From assembly GCA_009784815.1 (NCBI GenBank), contig WQXN01000005.1, positions 1 to 55,648 on the forward strand: a stretch of 55,648 bases of DNA, given 5' to 3'. Position numbers and translations under genes: made by a program. Below, piece after piece: positions 8,471 through 17,344 of this stretch (position 1 is its first letter; each line of letters opens with the position of its first letter). The stretch is from Alphaproteobacteria bacterium. GTDB taxonomy: Bacteria; Pseudomonadota; Alphaproteobacteria; Rs-D84. The notes below the pieces were generated by a model, which did no database searches, was not told the DNA's origin, and was given only the letters and a program-made list of their open reading frames with translations.

Positions 8471-9480
8471 TATTGTCGGATCGCGTCGCCCAAGTTGATG
8501 TTGTTGTGCACTTCGACGGTTCTTCTGTCCAATGGCCGTACGCGGACTTCGCCTTCCTGTATTGAATTCATATCCTGGCTTTGCCACATTTCGGTCGGGG
8601 ATTGCGTGCCTTCGGCGTATCTAATTCCGCCCGAGTCGCCGCCGCCCACCTGGCGCGCCGAGTTAGCGTGTTCAAGCTTCATAAGGGCGTAACCCGTTCC
8701 GCCGCCCTGGGCGGGCCCCTGCATTCCGAACGAATAGTATCCGCCCAAAATTCCGAAATCCAAATCTATATAGTCTATGCTTAGCAGCAGGGACACGTTG
8801 GACGGGCCGTCATGAGTAAGATTGCATGAAAAATTACGGCTGGCCAAAGTCGCCGATTCTTCGTTAGGCACTATTATTTCCGCCGTGGTCGAAGCGCATT
8901 GAACTTCCATACCGTTGACAAGCACAAAGTACGACAGCGACAGTCTTGCCTGAGAAAGACCGGTCGATACCGACACCTGACGGATAGTCGCGCTTGGGAC
9001 CATGATCAGCGCGTTCGCTATGCCGACGGACGCTGGAAATGAAATGCCCGACTGCAGGCAGGATCTTGTGAACGGGTCCGCCTCGCAGATAGACATTTTC
9101 GAGTGCGAGTTCAGCATAAACAAGTTCGACAGCGTGTTGAACAGGTACGTTCTTGTGATACGGTCGTTCAACCGCGAGCATCTTGCCTGGCGGCATATAA
9201 CCGCCGGCCTGTTGCCAAAGCGCGCCGGGATTCCCGTGTGGTCAACCAAAGCCTGTCTTGCAAAATGTATGTTCGCGTCGTTGTTCACGGAATCGGCCCT
9301 AAGCATGAATTCCGTCGCCGGGATAAAATTATTGTCCTGCGGGAAGGCCATATAGGATTGCACCGGGATATTTTGATACTGCACTTGTAAAAAGCGGTTT
9401 GGTTGCTGCGCGCCGAACGAATAGGCCGCCACAGGCGCCAGCGCCGCCGCCAAAATCATAAGATTCTTGCCTAATTTCAT
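8470..9480 (-). CDS. Exported protein of unknown function, first gene of a two-component operon
   Basis: A 336-residue product with a clear signal peptide (residues 1 to about 20, ending PVAAYS). The mature part is beta-rich with Cys in pairs, including ICRQARCSR, ICEADPFTRSC and NFSCNL. No family is recognised. ATG 9480 is chosen because AAGGGGAAG lies just before it; the longer frame starting at 9528 has no such site. The stop overlaps the response-regulator start, so a periplasmic or surface protein is co-expressed with an EnvZ/OmpR-like pair. It could be the ligand, target or modulator of the sensor (inference). Confidence 0.78.
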   Translation of the reverse strand: MKLGKNLMILAAALAPVAAYSFGAQQPNRFLQVQYQNIPVQSYMAFPQDNNFIPATEFMLRADSVNNDANIHFARQALVDHTGIPARFGNRPAVICRQARCSRLNDRITRTYLFNTLSNLFMLNSHSKMSICEADPFTRSCLQSGISFPASVGIANALIMVPSATIRQVSVSTGLSQARLSLSYFVLVNGMEVQCASTTAEIIVPNEESATLASRNFSCNLTHDGPSNVSLLLSIDYIDLDFGILGGYYSFGMQGPAQGGGTGYALMKLEHANSARQVGGGDSGGIRYAEGTQSPTEMWQSQDMNSIQEGEVRVRPLDRRTVEVHNNINLGDAIRQ

Positions 9481-9550
9481 AGAACTTCCCCTTCTTGTCA
9501 TTGAATTTAGCAAATTTAGCCGCATCAAGGCAAGAAGATTTTTGTTGAAA

Positions 9551-9581
9551 ATGGTAAATGGTAAATGGTAGAAGGTAAATG
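9551..9581. repeat. Tandem 7-base repeat
   Basis: Four units close to ATGGTAA in a row (two exact, two with one mismatch each) in the divergent intergenic region between the exported-protein gene (minus) and the hydrolase-like gene (plus). Confidence 0.7.
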
Positions 9582-9601
9582 ATTGGAAAAAGGATTATCA
9601 G

Positions 9602-10252
9602 ATGATAGATATTATTGTACAAGGTTCGGCTGGGAAACTTCACGGGGTTTATTCCAAGGGAGTTGCTTTGAATTCACCGATGGCCGTCATAATTTCAGGC
9701 AGTTCAAGCAAAGGCCGCCACATGAACGACCGCATAAGCTACGCCATGTTCCGCGCTTTCGCGGACCTGGGTTTCGCAACTTTGCGATTTAACTTCCGCG
9801 GGAACGGCATGTCTCAGGGCAATCTTGGCGGAGTCGAGGAAGAGATAATGGACACCGCGACAATCCTGGACTGGATACAGAACCAAAACGAAGAGTCCGA
9901 CAAGATTTGGATCGCGGGATACGACACCGGAGTCATGGTCACGTTGCAGTCCCTGATGAGGCGGCCCGAGATAAACGGCTTTGTGCTGGTGTCTCCGGAC
10001 ACTACCAGCACCGACGTGTCGTTTCTGTCATCAAGGCCGAACAAGGGTCTGCTTATCCAAGGCGCGGACGAGCCGTACGCGGCTTTGGAATTCGGGACCT
10101 ATCTTTCCAAGACGCTTAAGTCCAAGGGGAATATTGACGTCGAGACGCTTAAGCTGAAAGGCAACGATGAAAAATACGCGACCGGGTTGAAGTCTTTATA
10201 CGACAATATAAAAGGCTATGTAGCGCGCGAAACATCAGGCGGGTTGCTGTAA
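9602..10252 (+). CDS. Alpha/beta-hydrolase-fold protein (COG2945-like) with missing catalytic residues
   Basis: A 216-residue cytoplasmic protein. The stretch ISYAMFRAFADLGFATLRFN followed by FRGNGMSQG is characteristic of the small dienelactone-hydrolase-like family. In that family the nucleophile elbow reads G-F-S-F-G; here it reads GYDTG, so the Ser is an Asp. The usual N-terminal HPHP motif is replaced (SGSSSKG) and the C-terminal His motif reads GNDEKYATG without a His. The fold is thus kept while the triad appears lost, suggesting a structural or binding role. ruvB begins directly after its stop, so it sits at the head of the ruvB-tol run. Confidence 0.8.
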   Translation: MIDIIVQGSAGKLHGVYSKGVALNSPMAVIISGSSSKGRHMNDRISYAMFRAFADLGFATLRFNFRGNGMSQGNLGGVEEEIMDTATILDWIQNQNEESDKIWIAGYDTGVMVTLQSLMRRPEINGFVLVSPDTTSTDVSFLSSRPNKGLLIQGADEPYAALEFGTYLSKTLKSKGNIDVETLKLKGNDEKYATGLKSLYDNIKGYVARETSGGLL

Positions 10253-11248
10253 ATGGCAGAATGCAGAAGCAAAATTTTGGACGGCTCCGGAATAGATGAA
10301 ATCGCAGCCACGGTAAGGCCCAAGCAGCTTGACGATTTTGTGGGACAGGATTCGCTTAAGGAAAACCTGTCGGTGTTCGTGAGGGCAGCAAAGTCGCGTC
10401 TCGAGGCCATGGATCACGTTTTGTTTTCGGGCCCTCCGGGGCTTGGCAAGACGACATTGGCTAATATAGTCGCGAACGAACTTGGCGTCGGATTCAGGTC
10501 CACTTCGGCGCCGATGCTTACCAAGCAGGGCGACTTGGCCGCTATACTGACCGGGTTGGAAGCGCGCGACGTTCTGTTTATCGACGAAATTCATAGACTT
10601 AGCCCTGCTATTGAAGAGGTTTTGTATTCAGCTATGGAGGACTTTAAGCTGGACATAATGATAGGGGAAGGGCCGACCGCAAAATCCATAAAGATCGATT
10701 TGCCGCCGTTTACTTTGGTAGGCGCGACTACGCGCACCGGGTTGTTGTCCGGGCCTTTGCGCGATCGCTTCGGCATAGACCTGCGTCTTAATTTTTACGA
10801 CGAGGGGGCGTTGACGCGCATCATCTCGCGGTCGGCCGGAATACTTGGCTATGATATTTCGATTGACGCCGCGGGCCGGTTGGCGGTCAGCGCGCGCGGA
10901 ACTCCGCGCATCGCCAACCGCATACTGAAACGCGCGCGCGATTTCGCCACCGTCATGGGACGGCCCGACATTTCTCCCGAGGTGGCCGAAACGACTTTGG
11001 CGCGGCTGGATATAGACGCGCGCGGTCTTGACGAGATGGATAAAAAATACATGCGCGCGATCATCAAGCATTACGCCGGAGGACCGGTCGGAATCGAAAC
11101 CATATCCGCTTTGATCGCGGAACCCGTCGACACGATCGAGGATATAATCGAGCCTTATTTAATGCAGCAGGGGTTTATGCAAAGGACTCCGAGAGGGCGC
11201 GTTATAACAGATGCCGCGCGCAAACATTTAGGAGAAACAAATGCATAA
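10253..11248 (+). CDS. ruvB: Holliday junction branch migration helicase RuvB
   Basis: Hexameric AAA+ motor that drives Holliday junction branch migration with RuvA. The 331 residues are the family length. Walker A is GPPGLGKT (60-67), Walker B is LFIDEIHR (around 107-113), sensor 1 is GATTRTG, the Arg finger region is GPLRDRFG, and the C-terminal winged helix ends with the [14 protein letters not shown] pattern. The ATG abuts the stop of the preceding gene and the end overlaps ybgC by 8 bases. ruvA and ruvC are not in this window. Confidence 0.98.
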   Translation: MAECRSKILDGSGIDEIAATVRPKQLDDFVGQDSLKENLSVFVRAAKSRLEAMDHVLFSGPPGLGKTTLANIVANELGVGFRSTSAPMLTKQGDLAAILTGLEARDVLFIDEIHRLSPAIEEVLYSAMEDFKLDIMIGEGPTAKSIKIDLPPFTLVGATTRTGLLSGPLRDRFGIDLRLNFYDEGALTRIISRSAGILGYDISIDAAGRLAVSARGTPRIANRILKRARDFATVMGRPDISPEVAETTLARLDIDARGLDEMDKKYMRAIIKHYAGGPVGIETISALIAEPVDTIEDIIEPYLMQQGFMQRTPRGRVITDAARKHLGETNA

Positions 11249-11624
11249 GTTTAGATTTCAGATCGCTTTCGCCGACACCGACGCCGGCGGGATCGTATAT
11301 CACGCAAGACATATCGAAATTTGCGAACGCGCACGGATGAACATGATGAACGGCTGGGATTACAACAGGGACGGCGGGTTCGTTCTGCGAGGTTTGGCGG
11401 CAGAATATAAAAATCCGATTCTGCTTGGCGAGTTAGTGGACATTGAAACGGAATTTATCGAAGTAGGCAACGCTTCTTGCAAGGCGCGGCAGACTTTGAA
11501 AGTCGGCGACGAAGTCCGGTCCGTAATAACGGTTGACGTAGTGTTCGTAAATGCTATGCTAAGGCCGATCCGATTGACGGACCAATTGGTTGAATTCTTG
11601 AAACAAAAAGGTATAAAACTATGA
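11241..11624 (+). CDS. ybgC: Acyl-CoA thioesterase YbgC, Tol-Pal associated
   Basis: A 127-residue hot-dog-fold thioesterase. The catalytic signature [15 protein letters not shown] holds the active Asp and is placed at the N terminus as in YbgC/4-hydroxybenzoyl-CoA thioesterases. ybgC conventionally heads tol-pal operons and does so here, between ruvB and tolQ. The junction with tolQ is an ATGA overlap, implying translational coupling. Confidence 0.95.
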   Translation: MHKFRFQIAFADTDAGGIVYHARHIEICERARMNMMNGWDYNRDGGFVLRGLAAEYKNPILLGELVDIETEFIEVGNASCKARQTLKVGDEVRSVITVDVVFVNAMLRPIRLTDQLVEFLKQKGIKL

Positions 11625-12124
11625 AAGGAAACTTCTCGCTGTTGGCGCTGTTCGGCGGCAACGACATTATGATACTGCTGTGCTCGGCCGTTCTTGTTCT
11701 GGCGTCCGTGGTCAGCTGGGCGATAATAATAGGCAAGATACGCATGTGGATGCAGCAGTCGAAAAATCCTCCGCAGATTTCAAGCAACGACAATCCCGAC
11801 ACGGTCGCGGAAAAGATCGTCGCGCCTTACGACCGGAACTTGTACTTTCTTGCTATGGCGGGGGCGACCGCTCCGTTCATAGGGTTGTTCGGCACGATCT
11901 GGGGAATCATACGCGCGTTCTCGGCGATCGGAGCCACCGGATCGACCAGCATCAGTGTTATCGCTCCGGGACTTGCCATGGCGCTTGGCACGACTGCGCT
12001 TGGTCTTATGGTCGCTATACCTTCGACGATCGCGTACTACTATTTTTCCAAGAAGGCCGACGATTTGTTCGACCAGGTCGACATTATGAAAAGAGACCTT
12101 GTTAAAAACGGATTCTTCAAATGA
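11621..12124 (+). CDS. tolQ: Tol-Pal inner membrane proton channel subunit TolQ (short)
   Basis: MotA/ExbB-family channel subunit that couples the proton gradient to envelope constriction. Three transmembrane segments are visible (about residues 15-37, 75-100 and 115-140), with the family stretch APFIGLFGTIWGIIRAF and the Thr/Gly-rich third helix IAPGLAMALGTTALGL. At 167 residues it is about 60 shorter than typical TolQ: the cytoplasmic loop between helices 1 and 2 is cut to about 35 residues. TolQ is preferred over ExbB because of ybgC upstream. Confidence 0.92.
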   Translation: MKGNFSLLALFGGNDIMILLCSAVLVLASVVSWAIIIGKIRMWMQQSKNPPQISSNDNPDTVAEKIVAPYDRNLYFLAMAGATAPFIGLFGTIWGIIRAFSAIGATGSTSISVIAPGLAMALGTTALGLMVAIPSTIAYYYFSKKADDLFDQVDIMKRDLVKNGFFK

Positions 12125-12525
12125 GAGTAAAAGGCCGTTGCCGCAAATTCGATTTCTCGTTCGCGCTGGTGCCGATGATCGACGTCATGACGGTGCTGCT
12201 TGCAGTGTTTATGGTGACCGCGCCGATGATGACAAGCGGGATTGATCTTGAACTGCCCAAAGCCGGACGCGGAGCGCTGGCCGGCCAGGATCGCGCCGCG
12301 CAGATCAGCGTGACCAAGGACGGCAAGTATCATCTTGCCAAAGCGCAGCTGCCGCTGCCCGATCTGATCCGCAGGCTGTCCGCCATGCAACGCGAGAATC
12401 CAAAACTTGAAATCGTAATCAGCGGCGACAAGGACGCGACTTACGGCGGAGTCATGACGCTGATGGGCGCGTTGCGCGACGCGGGATTCTCCAAGGTGGG
12501 GCTGCGCACCGAACATGCGGATTAA
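12121..12525 (+). CDS. tolR: Tol-Pal protein TolR
   Basis: A 134-residue ExbD/TolR-family protein. The N-terminal helix carries the conserved Asp in VPMIDVMTVLLAVFMVT, which lies in the proton path. A periplasmic domain follows with the pattern ISVTKDGKYHL and VISGDKDATYGGVMTLM. It overlaps tolQ by ATGA and tolA by 11 bases. Confidence 0.95.
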   Translation: MRVKGRCRKFDFSFALVPMIDVMTVLLAVFMVTAPMMTSGIDLELPKAGRGALAGQDRAAQISVTKDGKYHLAKAQLPLPDLIRRLSAMQRENPKLEIVISGDKDATYGGVMTLMGALRDAGFSKVGLRTEHAD

Positions 12526-13159
12526 ATCAATATTTTCTTTGGAAAATTCCGGCGCGTCCGTTCTAATACATCTTGTCGTGATCGGCGTAATGCTGACCAC
12601 GTTTCACAGACTGCCCGATAAGATCATCGCTCCGGAAGTCCCCAAGATCATGGTCGTGGATTTGACCCAGGTAAAGATCACGCGCGAGCCGACGCGCGCG
12701 AACACCCGCCAGGAACCCGTGGCCGTTCCGACGCCGCGAGGGCAAGAGGCAAAACCGGCCGCGCAGGTTCAGCCCGCGCCAGAGGCGCCCCAGCCGGTGG
12801 TGCGCACGGTGACCGTTCAGCGCGACCGCGGCGCGCTTCACAGGAATGTAAACGTTTCGATCATAGACGCTTTGCGCGTCGCGATGACGCGGTGCTGGCA
12901 GATCGACACCGGTATGCCGGGCTTGGACGGAATTGTGGCAAGCGCGCATCTTGCCATGGCGCGCGGCGGCTTCGTGCGCGAGATGATGATCGAAAACGAA
13001 GACGCGATCGCCGCAACCGAATCCGGGTTGTATGTTTTGGACACGATCCGCACGGCCATAGCAAACTGCCAGCCGTTCACCATGCTTCCCGACGAGGATT
13101 TCGGCGCCTGGCGCAGCATCAAGCTTAACTTTTTCCCGCTTCAGGGCGCGGTGAATTAA
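12515..13159 (+). CDS. tolA: TolA-like periplasm-spanning protein
   Basis: A 214-residue protein with one N-terminal transmembrane anchor (about residues 14-34) and a Pro/Ala/Gln/Glu-rich stretch (about 60-95). A C-terminal domain resembles TolA domain III (INDALRVAMTRCW-like helix, then a beta pair and a second Cys). TolA usually links TolQR to TolB and Pal; the spacer here is short. tolB and pal do not follow: the next gene is a kinase-like protein. Position after tolQR is the strongest support for the name. Confidence 0.85.
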   Translation: MRIKSIFSLENSGASVLIHLVVIGVMLTTFHRLPDKIIAPEVPKIMVVDLTQVKITREPTRANTRQEPVAVPTPRGQEAKPAAQVQPAPEAPQPVVRTVTVQRDRGALHRNVNVSIIDALRVAMTRCWQIDTGMPGLDGIVASAHLAMARGGFVREMMIENEDAIAATESGLYVLDTIRTAIANCQPFTMLPDEDFGAWRSIKLNFFPLQGAVN

Positions 13160-14032
13160 ATGAACAAAGAAACGATTGAAATATTTTTGGCGCGTGAATT
13201 TCCAAACTATAACATAGAGTTCATAGGACAGGGTTGGTGGTCTTTGGCGTTCAGGGTGGAGAATAGTATTTTCAGATTTCCAAAAGACGTTCGTATGGGT
13301 ATTGAAATCTATGAATTCGAACAATACGCAACCGATTTCATCCGCGATAAAATATCATTTCAAGTGCCTGCGATAGAGATAGTCAAAGGAACAGAATATA
13401 CATATGGAAAGCATAAAAGAATCGCCGGCGACACGTGGTATGATTCTGATTTCGTTAAGGGACTTCCGTCAGGGACATATAACAACTTGGTGAAAAGTTG
13501 CGCAAAATTTATGCATGAACTTCATCAAATCAATATCGCCGAAGCCCAGGAGCATATTCCGAAATTAGGGCAGGTGAAATTTTTGGAAGTTCCGTTCGAC
13601 GCCTTGAACAAGGGATTGCAGGGGCATTTTTCCGCCGATGAAATCAAAACGATTTATGCGAAATACGAAAGGTTCAAATCGCGCGAAGCAAAAGACTTGG
13701 TTTTGCTTCACAGAGATTTTCAAGGATCAAATTCGGTGATGGATAAAGACGGAAATATCGTAGGGGTGTTCGATTGGGCCAACTTTCATATCGGGGAACG
13801 CGCGAATGAATTTTATAAATTTTTTAAACCGGGTTTGGAAAAGTTTTTAGACGATTTGATAGACGCGTACGAGAGCATATCGGGAATCCGAGCAGATATA
13901 GAACGCATCAAAGAAATAATTTTTATAAACACCGTATGCGATGTATTTTGGTTGAACGATTATGAAAGTCTGGCGCCGTTAAAGGATAAGGAAATGGCAA
14001 AAGTCATAGGCAGATTCAAGATGCTTTTATAA
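13160..14032 (+). CDS. Aminoglycoside/choline-kinase-like phosphotransferase, paralogue 1
   Basis: A 290-residue APH-fold protein. The catalytic loop is LLHRDFQGSNSV (H184, D186, N191) and the metal-binding Asp is D205 in GVFDWAN, so the phosphotransfer residues are present. The substrate is not known; homologues act on aminoglycosides, choline, homoserine or sugars. It starts directly after the tolA stop. Two related genes lie at 35585 and 37503. Codon use is more AT-rich than in the tol genes, hinting at later insertion behind the operon (inference). Confidence 0.87.
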   Translation: MNKETIEIFLAREFPNYNIEFIGQGWWSLAFRVENSIFRFPKDVRMGIEIYEFEQYATDFIRDKISFQVPAIEIVKGTEYTYGKHKRIAGDTWYDSDFVKGLPSGTYNNLVKSCAKFMHELHQINIAEAQEHIPKLGQVKFLEVPFDALNKGLQGHFSADEIKTIYAKYERFKSREAKDLVLLHRDFQGSNSVMDKDGNIVGVFDWANFHIGERANEFYKFFKPGLEKFLDDLIDAYESISGIRADIERIKEIIFINTVCDVFWLNDYESLAPLKDKEMAKVIGRFKMLL

Positions 14033-14059
14033 TCGTTAGGATTATTAGGGAAAAAAGAT

Positions 14060-14065
14060 TATAAT
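14060..14065 (+). promoter_or_regulatory. -10 box TATAAT before the EamA-type transporter
   Basis: A perfect TATAAT ends eight bases before the ATG at 14074. The -35 region is weak (TTAGGA-like near 14036). The leader would be zero to two bases. Confidence 0.5.
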
Positions 14066-14073
14066 CCTTTGAT

Positions 14074-14973
14074 ATGAATCCGATTTATGCGATATTGCTA
14101 AGCCTGGTGCCGCCGATATTCTACGGCATGGGCAATATGATGGACAACAAGCTGACTCGCTTCGGCGTGTTCAGGCGGACAAGCACTCTTGTCTTCATAG
14201 GCAATACCACGACTTTGCTGTTTCTGCCGCTGCTGCTTGTATTCGGGCCGATTTCATGGCCTCCGGTCGCCATGATTCCGCTTTTGGCCACGGTAGGAAT
14301 AATCGAATTCTATTACCTGTTTCCCTATTATAAATCGTTCAAGTATTTGGACACTTCGGTCGTAGCCGGATTGTTTTCCATCGCCAAGGTTCTGACTCCG
14401 ATTTTGGCGTTTTTCGTATTAGGCGAAGCTTTAAGCGCGTGGCAGTATCTTGGATTTATGATAGTGATCGCCGCCGCCGTCGTTCTTGCTTTGGAAAAAA
14501 GCAAAAAGATCAAGATAAACAAGGGATTTTGGCTGATGCTTTTCGCAAGCGTAATGATCATGTCGCAGGTCGTAGTTCTGGCCAAGATAAGCGAGTCGAT
14601 GGATTGGGTAAGTCTTTTCTTTTGGTTCGCGGTGATGACGACCGGAGCTTCAAGCAGTTTGCTTTTATGGAAAGAAAATCGCAAAAATATAATGAAAGCG
14701 TTGCGAAGCCGTTCGTTCGGAAGCTATGTTCCCGCGCTTTTGATCAACGAAGTTTTCAGTTCCATGGCCAAGCTGTCGCTGGTATTTATAATAACTCTTT
14801 TGCCTGTGACTTTGATCGAGGCGGGCGACGCGGTTCAGCCCATACTTGTGCTGATGATGTCGTATGTCGCGTTCAAGGTGTTCGGCATAAAGGTTTGGGA
14901 GGATAAAACTCCGATCCTGCGCAAGTCGATATGTTTCGCCTTTATGGTATTGGGGATATTTATGCTTGTTTAG
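14074..14973 (+). CDS. EamA/DMT-family membrane transporter
   Basis: A 299-residue inner-membrane protein with about ten hydrophobic segments in two repeated halves, as in drug/metabolite transporters. The end of the first half has the family-like LGEALSAWQYLGFMIVIAAAV. The substrate cannot be told. The start is just downstream of TATAAT. It stands alone between the kinase-like gene and the kef-type antiporter. Confidence 0.85.
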   Translation: MNPIYAILLSLVPPIFYGMGNMMDNKLTRFGVFRRTSTLVFIGNTTTLLFLPLLLVFGPISWPPVAMIPLLATVGIIEFYYLFPYYKSFKYLDTSVVAGLFSIAKVLTPILAFFVLGEALSAWQYLGFMIVIAAAVVLALEKSKKIKINKGFWLMLFASVMIMSQVVVLAKISESMDWVSLFFWFAVMTTGASSSLLLWKENRKNIMKALRSRSFGSYVPALLINEVFSSMAKLSLVFIITLLPVTLIEAGDAVQPILVLMMSYVAFKVFGIKVWEDKTPILRKSICFAFMVLGIFMLV

Positions 14974-15028
14974 AAAGTTCTTGATAGGGCGCAGGGCGTT
15001 TTAGTAACATTGCGTTCGAGGGAAAGTC

Positions 15029-16879
15029 ATGCAAGCGCAGTTATTAGTATTTTTAGGATTGATGTTCGGGTTGGTTTATTTGCTTAGACTGGCCAAGATA
15101 GGGTCTTTGTTGGCGTTTTTATTAGCGGGCGCGGTCGCCGGACCTCACGCCCTTGGGATATATCAGACCACCGAAACCTGGGAGTTTTTAGGGCAGGTCG
15201 GAATCGCGTTTTTATGGTTCACAATGGGGCTCGAGCTGAATATGCGGCGCATCTGGCGGATGCGGGGCATGATATTCGGATTCGGCGGGTCGCAGGTTTT
15301 GGTCGTAGTAATGTTCATGATGCCGGTGTTTTTCCTTTTCACCGACTGGCCGTTTCTTTCGATCATTATGGCCGCTTTGCTTCTTGCCATGAGCTCGACT
15401 TCCGGGGACCTTCAAATTCTTGCCGACAAGAACGAGCTGCAGTCGTCATTCGGCAGGCAGTCGTTTTCGATATTATTGTTCCAGGATCTGCTGTCGATTC
15501 CGCTGCTTGCCATGCTTCCGATTTTTGCGGGCAAGTCGCTTAACGTCGGCGGCGGAGTAGTGGACATATTCGTTCTGTCCATAGGGCTTGTCATAGGCGC
15601 GGTATTCATCGGGCGCGTGGTGCTGAATCCGATCATGCGCGCGGCGTCAAAACTTAAATCGCGCGAAGCGTTTATTTTAATAATACTTCTGAATATAGTT
15701 TTGTGGTCGGTGATAATGGGGCTGATCGGACTGCCGCCCGCGATAGGCGCGTTTTTGGCCGGTATGTTAATGTCCGAGACGGTGTACCGCCATCAGGTTC
15801 AGGCCGACATAGCTCCGTACCAAGCGATGTTTCTTGCGTTCTTTTTTATTCTTTTGGGCTTAAATCTTAACCTGCCCCTGCTGCGGGACAGCTGGATGCT
15901 GGTCGCGTTGAGCGTCATAGGCCTTATAGCCCTTAAATCCGGGGCGCTGTATTTCGTGGGGCGCATGCGCGGAGTCAGCTCGCGCGAGTCGCTTAAAATC
16001 GCCATACTGCTTTCGCAGGGCGGAGAGTTCGGGCTGCTGATGCTTCACACAATATTGTCCGGAGGCTTCGACGTTATACCGCGCCACCACGCCCAGATCA
16101 TGACGGCGGTCATAGTCATATCCATGATGATGACTCCGATACTGGTCAAGGTTTATGATTTGCTTGAAAAGAAGGGCGTGCTGTTTCCCGGTCAGACAAA
16201 CGCGCGGATCAGAAAAGAGGAAGACGAAGACGACGTTCCGCTGATCAAACCGACGGCCGTGATATGCGGATTCGGACGAGTGGGGCAGACCATCGCAAAA
16301 ATGTTCCAGGCCCAGGGCATACCTTATGTCGCTATAGACGTAGACGCCGACCAGGTGGTCATGGGACGGCGCGAGGGATACAACGTATACTACGGCGATT
16401 CCACGCGCGAGGATGTGTTGCGGTCGCTTGGTATCGGGAATGTCAAGACCTGCGTGCTGGCGCTGGACAATATGGCGGTGATTAAACGCACTGTTCGCGC
16501 CATGAAGGGAGTTTCCCCGCGCGTCAAGATTTTCGCGCGGTCGAGGAATCTTATGGAGGCCGACGCGCTGATGAAGCAGGGAGTTGCGGTAGCTCTGCCC
16601 GAAACGATCGAGTCAAGCTTTGTGCTGGGCCAGGAAGTCCTGCTTAAACTTGGCGTGCCCGAGGCCGCTATAAATTCCATGCTTGACGGTTTGCGTCGCG
16701 ACAGCTATGCAGCGCTTGCCGAAATATTAGAGCGCAACGATCCCAATTACTTCAAGCGCCACCGCAAGCAGATCCGCGAGCTGCAGCATATACTTTTGAA
16801 GGGCGAAGTTCCCGAGAAAAGGAAGACGTTGGAAGATACGATAGAAAGTTCAAGGGCAAAAGTTCGAGGGAAGAAGTAA
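15029..16879 (+). CDS. KefB/KefC-type monovalent cation:proton antiporter
   Basis: A 616-residue CPA2 family protein. The N-terminal exchanger domain has about 12-13 membrane segments (residues 5 to about 390). It is followed by a cytoplasmic RCK/TrkA-N domain (about 408-530) with the NAD-binding motif CGFGRVGQ and the conserved GDSTREDVL. A charged C-terminal tail ends the protein. It likely exports potassium in exchange for protons under control of a nucleotide or redox ligand. No KefF/KefG partner is adjacent. Confidence 0.92.
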   Translation: MQAQLLVFLGLMFGLVYLLRLAKIGSLLAFLLAGAVAGPHALGIYQTTETWEFLGQVGIAFLWFTMGLELNMRRIWRMRGMIFGFGGSQVLVVVMFMMPVFFLFTDWPFLSIIMAALLLAMSSTSGDLQILADKNELQSSFGRQSFSILLFQDLLSIPLLAMLPIFAGKSLNVGGGVVDIFVLSIGLVIGAVFIGRVVLNPIMRAASKLKSREAFILIILLNIVLWSVIMGLIGLPPAIGAFLAGMLMSETVYRHQVQADIAPYQAMFLAFFFILLGLNLNLPLLRDSWMLVALSVIGLIALKSGALYFVGRMRGVSSRESLKIAILLSQGGEFGLLMLHTILSGGFDVIPRHHAQIMTAVIVISMMMTPILVKVYDLLEKKGVLFPGQTNARIRKEEDEDDVPLIKPTAVICGFGRVGQTIAKMFQAQGIPYVAIDVDADQVVMGRREGYNVYYGDSTREDVLRSLGIGNVKTCVLALDNMAVIKRTVRAMKGVSPRVKIFARSRNLMEADALMKQGVAVALPETIESSFVLGQEVLLKLGVPEAAINSMLDGLRRDSYAALAEILERNDPNYFKRHRKQIRELQHILLKGEVPEKRKTLEDTIESSRAKVRGKK

Positions 16880-16885
16880 GAGGAT

Positions 16886-17305
16886 TTATATATTCTCGGC
16901 GGCGGCGCGGGCAAGGGCGTCCACAAGCTCGTTCATTTCGTTTCCGACATGGCCGCGGACCCAAGTCCAGGATACTTTGTGTTTTGCCGCCTGCTCGTCC
17001 AGTTGAATCCATAAATCCTGATTTTTAATTTTATCCCCCTGCGAATTACGGAATCCGCGGCGCTTCCAATTTTTTATCCAAAGCTCCATCCCGTTTTTAA
17101 CATACTGGCTGTCGGTGTTGATTTCGACTTCGGATCCGGCGGGCAGATCGGCAAGCGCGTTTATCACCGCCAGCAGTTCCATTCGATTATTCGTAGTCAT
17201 TTTTTCGCCACCGCTTTTTTGCGCGCAGTTCGTGGCGTAAGCCCAGCCGCCCGGCCCGGGATTGCCCAGACATGAACCGTCCGTGAAAATTACTATTTTA
17301 GACAT
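16886..17305 (-). CDS. rnhA: Ribonuclease HI
   Basis: Degrades RNA in RNA-DNA hybrids. The 139-residue protein has the full catalytic set: D9 (FTDGSCLGNPG), E43 (NNRMELLAV), D65 (NTDSQYV), H119 (VRGHVGNEMN) and D129. An AAGGAAA sequence precedes the start. It is divergent from transketolase, with both promoters in the 39-base gap. Confidence 0.97.
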   Translation of the reverse strand: MSKIVIFTDGSCLGNPGPGGWAYATNCAQKSGGEKMTTNNRMELLAVINALADLPAGSEVEINTDSQYVKNGMELWIKNWKRRGFRNSQGDKIKNQDLWIQLDEQAAKHKVSWTWVRGHVGNEMNELVDALARAAAENI

Positions 17306-17331
17306 CGCTTTTTTCCTTATTCATTTTATGA

Positions 17332-17337
17332 TATAAT
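17332..17337 (+). promoter_or_regulatory. -10 box TATAAT, leaderless transketolase promoter
   Basis: TATAAT is followed by seven bases and then ATG 17345, so the transcript probably starts at the codon. The -35 is poor (T-rich). No Shine-Dalgarno sequence is present. Confidence 0.55.
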
Positions 17338-17344
17338 AGCACAA

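Noticed and set aside
7868-8587. Longer response regulator starting upstream of 8470
   Set aside because: The extra N-terminal residues are antisense-like and overlap the preceding gene; ATG 8470 is coupled to the upstream stop and starts a normal receiver domain.
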